From assembly GCF_002994745.2 (NCBI RefSeq), contig NC_037090.1:11963501-12027500 (forward strand): a stretch of DNA of 64,000 bases, written 5' to 3'. Every line of letters begins with the position of its first letter. The stretch's first letter is position 1. A program made the translations under genes and the position numbers. The stretch is from Rosa chinensis (lineage: Eukaryota; Streptophyta; Magnoliopsida; Rosales; Rosaceae). Shown here piece by piece: positions 60,539 through 64,000 of this stretch. Under the pieces are notes generated by a model. The model was not told the DNA's origin. It did not search any database and saw nothing but the letters and a program-made list of their open reading frames with translations.

Positions 60539-62960
60539 TCAACGACTACCTGAAAGTAGTGACGACTCTGCAACATATGATGAATGGGAGGACCCCTTGC
60601 CTAAGGAAGACTGATATGACATAGCATAGTCATCAAAACCTTCACGGTGTCTATCCGTTAAGCCACTAGAAGAAAGCCCGAGAAGTGACACTTCCGGCAA
60701 AGCAACATCACCGGCCAAGTACTGAACGACTTGTCGCATGCTTGGCCTTGCCGCTGGCTCCGAATGAGAGCATAAAAGCCCAAGCTTCAACACCAACTCC
60801 AGTTCCTCGGCTACAAAATCCGTACCAAAGCTCTGATCTCTTGCCTCAAGGATGTCACTCCTATTCCAACAAGAAAACACCCAATCAACCAAAATCACAT
60901 GTTCTGGACCCTGTGTCTTAATTGGCCTTTTTCCGCAAGCAACTTCGAGCAAAAATGCCCCGAAAGCAAACACGTCGGTGCTCGTGGTGGCCCGACCTGT
61001 TCTTGTGTGCTCTGGGGCTAGGTACCCTAGTGTTCCAACTATATGAGTAGTTTGAGGGTCTGTTCCATGGTCGTATAATCTTGCAAGCCCAAAATCTCCT
61101 AGCCTTCCATTGAATTCCCCATCAAGCAACACATTACTTGCCTTCACATCTCTATGAATCACAACCTGTTCCCATTCTTCATGAAGATAGAGCAGCCCTG
61201 AAGCCACACCTTTGATGACTTTAAACCTCTGGCTCCAATTAAGGGTCATCTCAGGTTGATCAAAGAGGTATTTGTCCAAGCTTCCATTTGGCATGTAGTC
61301 ATAGACCAAAAGCAGCTCCTCTTTTCGCCTGCAAGCAAGGCATTAAACATCTGTGTTAAAGCAAATATTTGTATACAAGCGCTTATTGTTTCTCAAAATG
61401 TTTAAACTGTTGAGGAGTGCAAATTAACACTTCATCATATACGGCCAAAATTCGCACATGGAGACAAACATATCAAAATATACATAATCTGATTACATGA
61501 GAGATGTGAAAACTCTAGACTTTATTCAAATAAAGTTGTGATAACATGACTTGAAGATTTTAGAAAAGAATAAGTAAGCAATATATATCATTGCTATTTA
61601 ACACTCGAGTAAACATCAGAACATAAATCTAGAGAGTTGTATGAAAAAAAATTATACTGAAGTAAAACAGAGAACTAGAGAAATTTGGTGAATATATCAA
61701 AATTTGAAGACCATACCTGCAATATCCCAACAGTTGTACTAAATTCCGGTGACGAAGCCGGCCAATACTAACAATTTCTGCTACAAATTCCTTCATCCCC
61801 TGTCTTGATTCAAGTGATACCCTCTTCACCGCAATCTCAACTTCAGAGGAGGGTAATAAACCTCTATAAACTTTACCAAATCCCCCAGTTCCCAAAAGCT
61901 CCTTTTCCCTAAACCCTTTGGTGGCTATATACAGTTCTTTGTACTTAAACCTCTGAGGACCATACTCTAGCTCCCAATCTTCAAGCACTTCTGCAAACTT
62001 CCTCTTCCTTCTTATGACATAAAGCACCCCAGAAACCACTAGCAAAACCAAACTCACTGAAATCAGAGGCACACCAAAGGTGAAAAGCATGGACGTCTTT
62101 TTACCTGCAATGCTAGGCAACTTGGGAAGGTTGGAAGCTATAAGGTCTTGAGCTTGACCATTCATCCTAAAGCTCCAACCCACTACATAATGGGATGTGA
62201 GGAACGGACCATTTGAAGAGGAAAAGCCAACATACATGGTTTTGTTGAGAATTGGGGAAAGGTCATATTTCAAAGACAAAAGTGGAGTTGCGGGTTTAGT
62301 AACTTTAGTTACAACACCAATTGGAGCCATAGTGACTTCAATTTGCTTCTTGGTACCATTATATTCAACCCAAACTCTCATTTCTTTACCACTGATAAGA
62401 GTCAGGTTCTTGAAGTACTGACCATCAAAATAACCAGCTGGAGCAGCTGTGACAGATCTCAAGCCATTGATGTCGATCCCAACATGGTTGTCATTGATGT
62501 CACTGAATTCCAGCGTCTGGATCGTGTCAAGCTCCACAGCAAAAATATGATTGGTGAACTTCCCATTGTTGGAGGGGTTGAACAGGCTCAGGTACTGGTT
62601 CGACAGAGCTCCGGGGAGGCCTCTCGTCGGAGCGATGACAAAGGCCATTCCATCGCCGCTGGAAGTAGTGTACTCTGGTTGGATGGCAAAGATAAAGTTG
62701 GTGGAGAAGGAGAAAGCGGAGTCGTTCTCTGAGTTCTTGAAGGTTACTGGGTTAGGGTAGAAGGCATGACCACCTCTCTGTTTGGTGTGGTTTGTAAGCT
62801 TCAAGAGACCTTCTGGTGTGATCTCTGCTATGCCGTCTAGACTGAGATTAAGACCAGAACGGCCAGAGAAACCATCATTGTAGATGAAATTGAGGTTTTG
62901 GGCTTCTGCGTGTGCCAGAAGTACTAGTGGTAGTAGGAGAGCAGAAAGCTTGACAAACAT
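60539..62960 (-). CDS. L-type lectin receptor-like kinase
   Basis: Plasma-membrane receptor kinase. Two exons (61717-62960, 60539-61328) give 677 aa. A signal peptide ([20 protein letters not shown]) leads the legume-lectin domain, residues about 21-270 ([49 protein letters not shown]). A membrane helix at about 291-316 and RRKRK stop-transfer come next. The kinase has [11 protein letters not shown], Lys379 (IAVKR), the HRD Asp475 ([13 protein letters not shown]) and Asp493 ([10 protein letters not shown]), so it should be active. The single intron falls in the kinase domain after LLGYCR. It is complete, with a Ser-rich C-terminal tail. Confidence 0.95.
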
Positions 62961-63340
62961 GGCTGGCTAGGCGTTGTGAAGTTTCTGGACCTTCTTTCTT
63001 GGGTATTTATGGATCTAATTAAACCGGCCAAAAATTAAGGAAAATCAAGGCATCTTGCCGATATCCGAGAAGAGTATATTGGGTAATACATTACAATTTG
63101 AACCATCATTGTTAGAGTGGGTTAAAGATGTTGTTTTCATGGGGAAGGTCCTGTGATATAGACGATCCAGCGCCTGCTATCGTACGCAAAGGGAAAATTT
63201 ACTACTTATGAATATTGAATTGATGTTAAAAAAGAAGTTTTTAAATTTTTTTATTCCTATTTTGCCCTTAACGCCAGTTCTCTCTGTATATTTTCTCCGC
63301 CTCCTCCTCCACAGAGACAGACCTCCTCGCTCGAGTGTCA
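62961..63340. other. Promoter side of the lectin kinase
   Basis: No gene seen. A CT-rich stretch near 63295-63335 precedes the fragment at the right edge. Confidence 0.5.
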
Positions 63341-63458
63341 ATGACGAAGAACGACGCGTCCTTGGGATCAGTGGGTGAGTTCTTGAAGCTGTGCCAGCAA
63401 TCTAGCGAGCCTTCGATGATAGACATCTCCAGAGATCAGAGCCAAACGCGCACATGAG
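63341..63458 (+). other. 38-codon open frame beside the protease fragment
   Basis: The frame MTKNDASLGSVGEFLKLCQQ continues to TGA at 63455. The overlapping frame carries the start of the aspartic-protease exon (MRLYYDLLTNG). The family of this short frame is unknown; it may be a piece of another gene joined to the protease fragment. Confidence 0.3.
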
Positions 63459-63660
63459 GCTCTACTATGATCTCCTTACCAACGGGTTTGATTCTCTTCT
63501 CAATTCTCCCTAGTTTTTTTTCCAGCTCTGGAATTTGTAATTGTAGTGAATTGAAGGTTCTGGAACTTAGAATTGGAATCAGGTACTACACGACGCGGCT
63601 GTGGATTGGGACACCGCCTGAGATGTTCGCTCTGATTGTGGATACGGGGAGTAGAGAATT
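63440..63660 (+). pseudogene. Pepsin-type aspartic protease fragment
   Basis: One exon reads AHMRLYYDLLTNG up to a donor at 63482. After a short intron the next exon (about 63582) reads YYTTRLWIGTPPEMFALIVD and TGS, containing the first catalytic DTGS of A1 proteases. Then the family sequence ends abruptly, and the words ATTGGGACACCGCC recur out of frame at 63674. Nothing of the second catalytic half follows in the window. It is broken after the first active-site loop. Confidence 0.75.
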
Positions 63661-64000
63661 AAGGTCACCTGATTGGGACACCGCCACCTCAAATCTGGCA
63701 GCTGCGGCGGAGAAGCCGCTGCCAATACCAGCTGCAGCCTATTTGATGTGTACGCAAACAAGGCCTTGGACATGATTAAGGGTTTTTTTATTTGGGTTTG
63801 TGATTGGTGGTTTTTGCTGGTATTTTTGCTTCTTTGGCGGCTTTGATGTTCAATTGCATTAAGAAGGACGACATTGACTAGTCTCCTTCCGAAGAGGGTG
63901 AGTGGAGGTGAGTAATTTGATTCCAGCTCAAGATATATCATCAAGAATTCAGTTTAAATTTGATTCAGTATTGAAATAATTGTTTTCATGATTTTGATTT
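63661..64000. other. Right edge, nothing recognised
   Basis: Mixed-composition sequence that does not extend the protease. The window ends before any next gene is visible. Confidence 0.5.

Noticed and set aside
1..64000. CRISPR arrays, bacterial operons or phage genes
   Set aside because: No spaced direct repeats of that kind; all genes are intron-split plant genes.

Overview
The window is nuclear DNA of a flowering plant and almost certainly a eudicot. The evidence is intron-split genes with plant splice sites, a plastid-targeted enzyme, an L-type lectin receptor kinase and a complete TIR-NBS-LRR gene, a class absent from grasses. The style of the genes and small transposons would fit Rosaceae, but that is an impression and not a test.

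Layout. 1-12.4 kb is mostly two non-LTR (L1-type LINE) insertions. A nearly full-length decayed copy on the + strand has a 13-bp target duplication, and a 5'-truncated copy on the - strand has an 18-bp target duplication. The first appears to have split the leader and first coding exon of an older gene. 12.7-16.5 kb holds two related small genes for one-pass membrane proteins with glycine-rich tails, separated by a non-autonomous hAT element. 17.4-19.9 kb is a complete 11-exon plastid uracil phosphoribosyltransferase gene (UPP, -), with a decayed second copy of its first exon and promoter 1.5 kb upstream. 24.7-32.2 kb is a complete 20-exon delta-1-pyrroline-5-carboxylate synthetase gene (P5CS, +; 717 aa), the first committed enzyme of proline synthesis. 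A 1.27-kb retroposon follows. 34.4-40.0 kb is a 7-exon TIR-NBS-LRR immune receptor gene (-) with two post-LRR domains. 42.3-52.4 kb is a cluster of three 7-exon aldo-keto reductase genes (-), interrupted by a mitochondrial MAM33/p32-like gene. 52.7-60.4 kb is transposon-rich and carries broken gene pieces: the first half of a leucine aminopeptidase and an AP-endonuclease fragment ending just before a Helitron-like 3' terminus. 60.5-63.0 kb is a two-exon L-type lectin receptor kinase gene (-). The right edge holds a small fragment of a pepsin-type aspartic protease.

Exon coordinates of the intact genes were worked out by hand from GT/GC-AG boundaries and reading phase. Each assembled coding sequence is an exact multiple of three with no internal stop. 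The genes are not an operon. The shared theme of P5CS, the aldo-keto reductases and the two receptors is stress and defence, but nothing in the sequence shows joint control.

I did not find a convincing wholly new biological system. The best leads are the aldo-keto reductase copy that has lost two active-site tryptophans while staying open, the immune receptor with a doubled C-terminal domain, the Helitron-like element carrying an AP-endonuclease piece beside a severed aminopeptidase, and the LINE-split exon.
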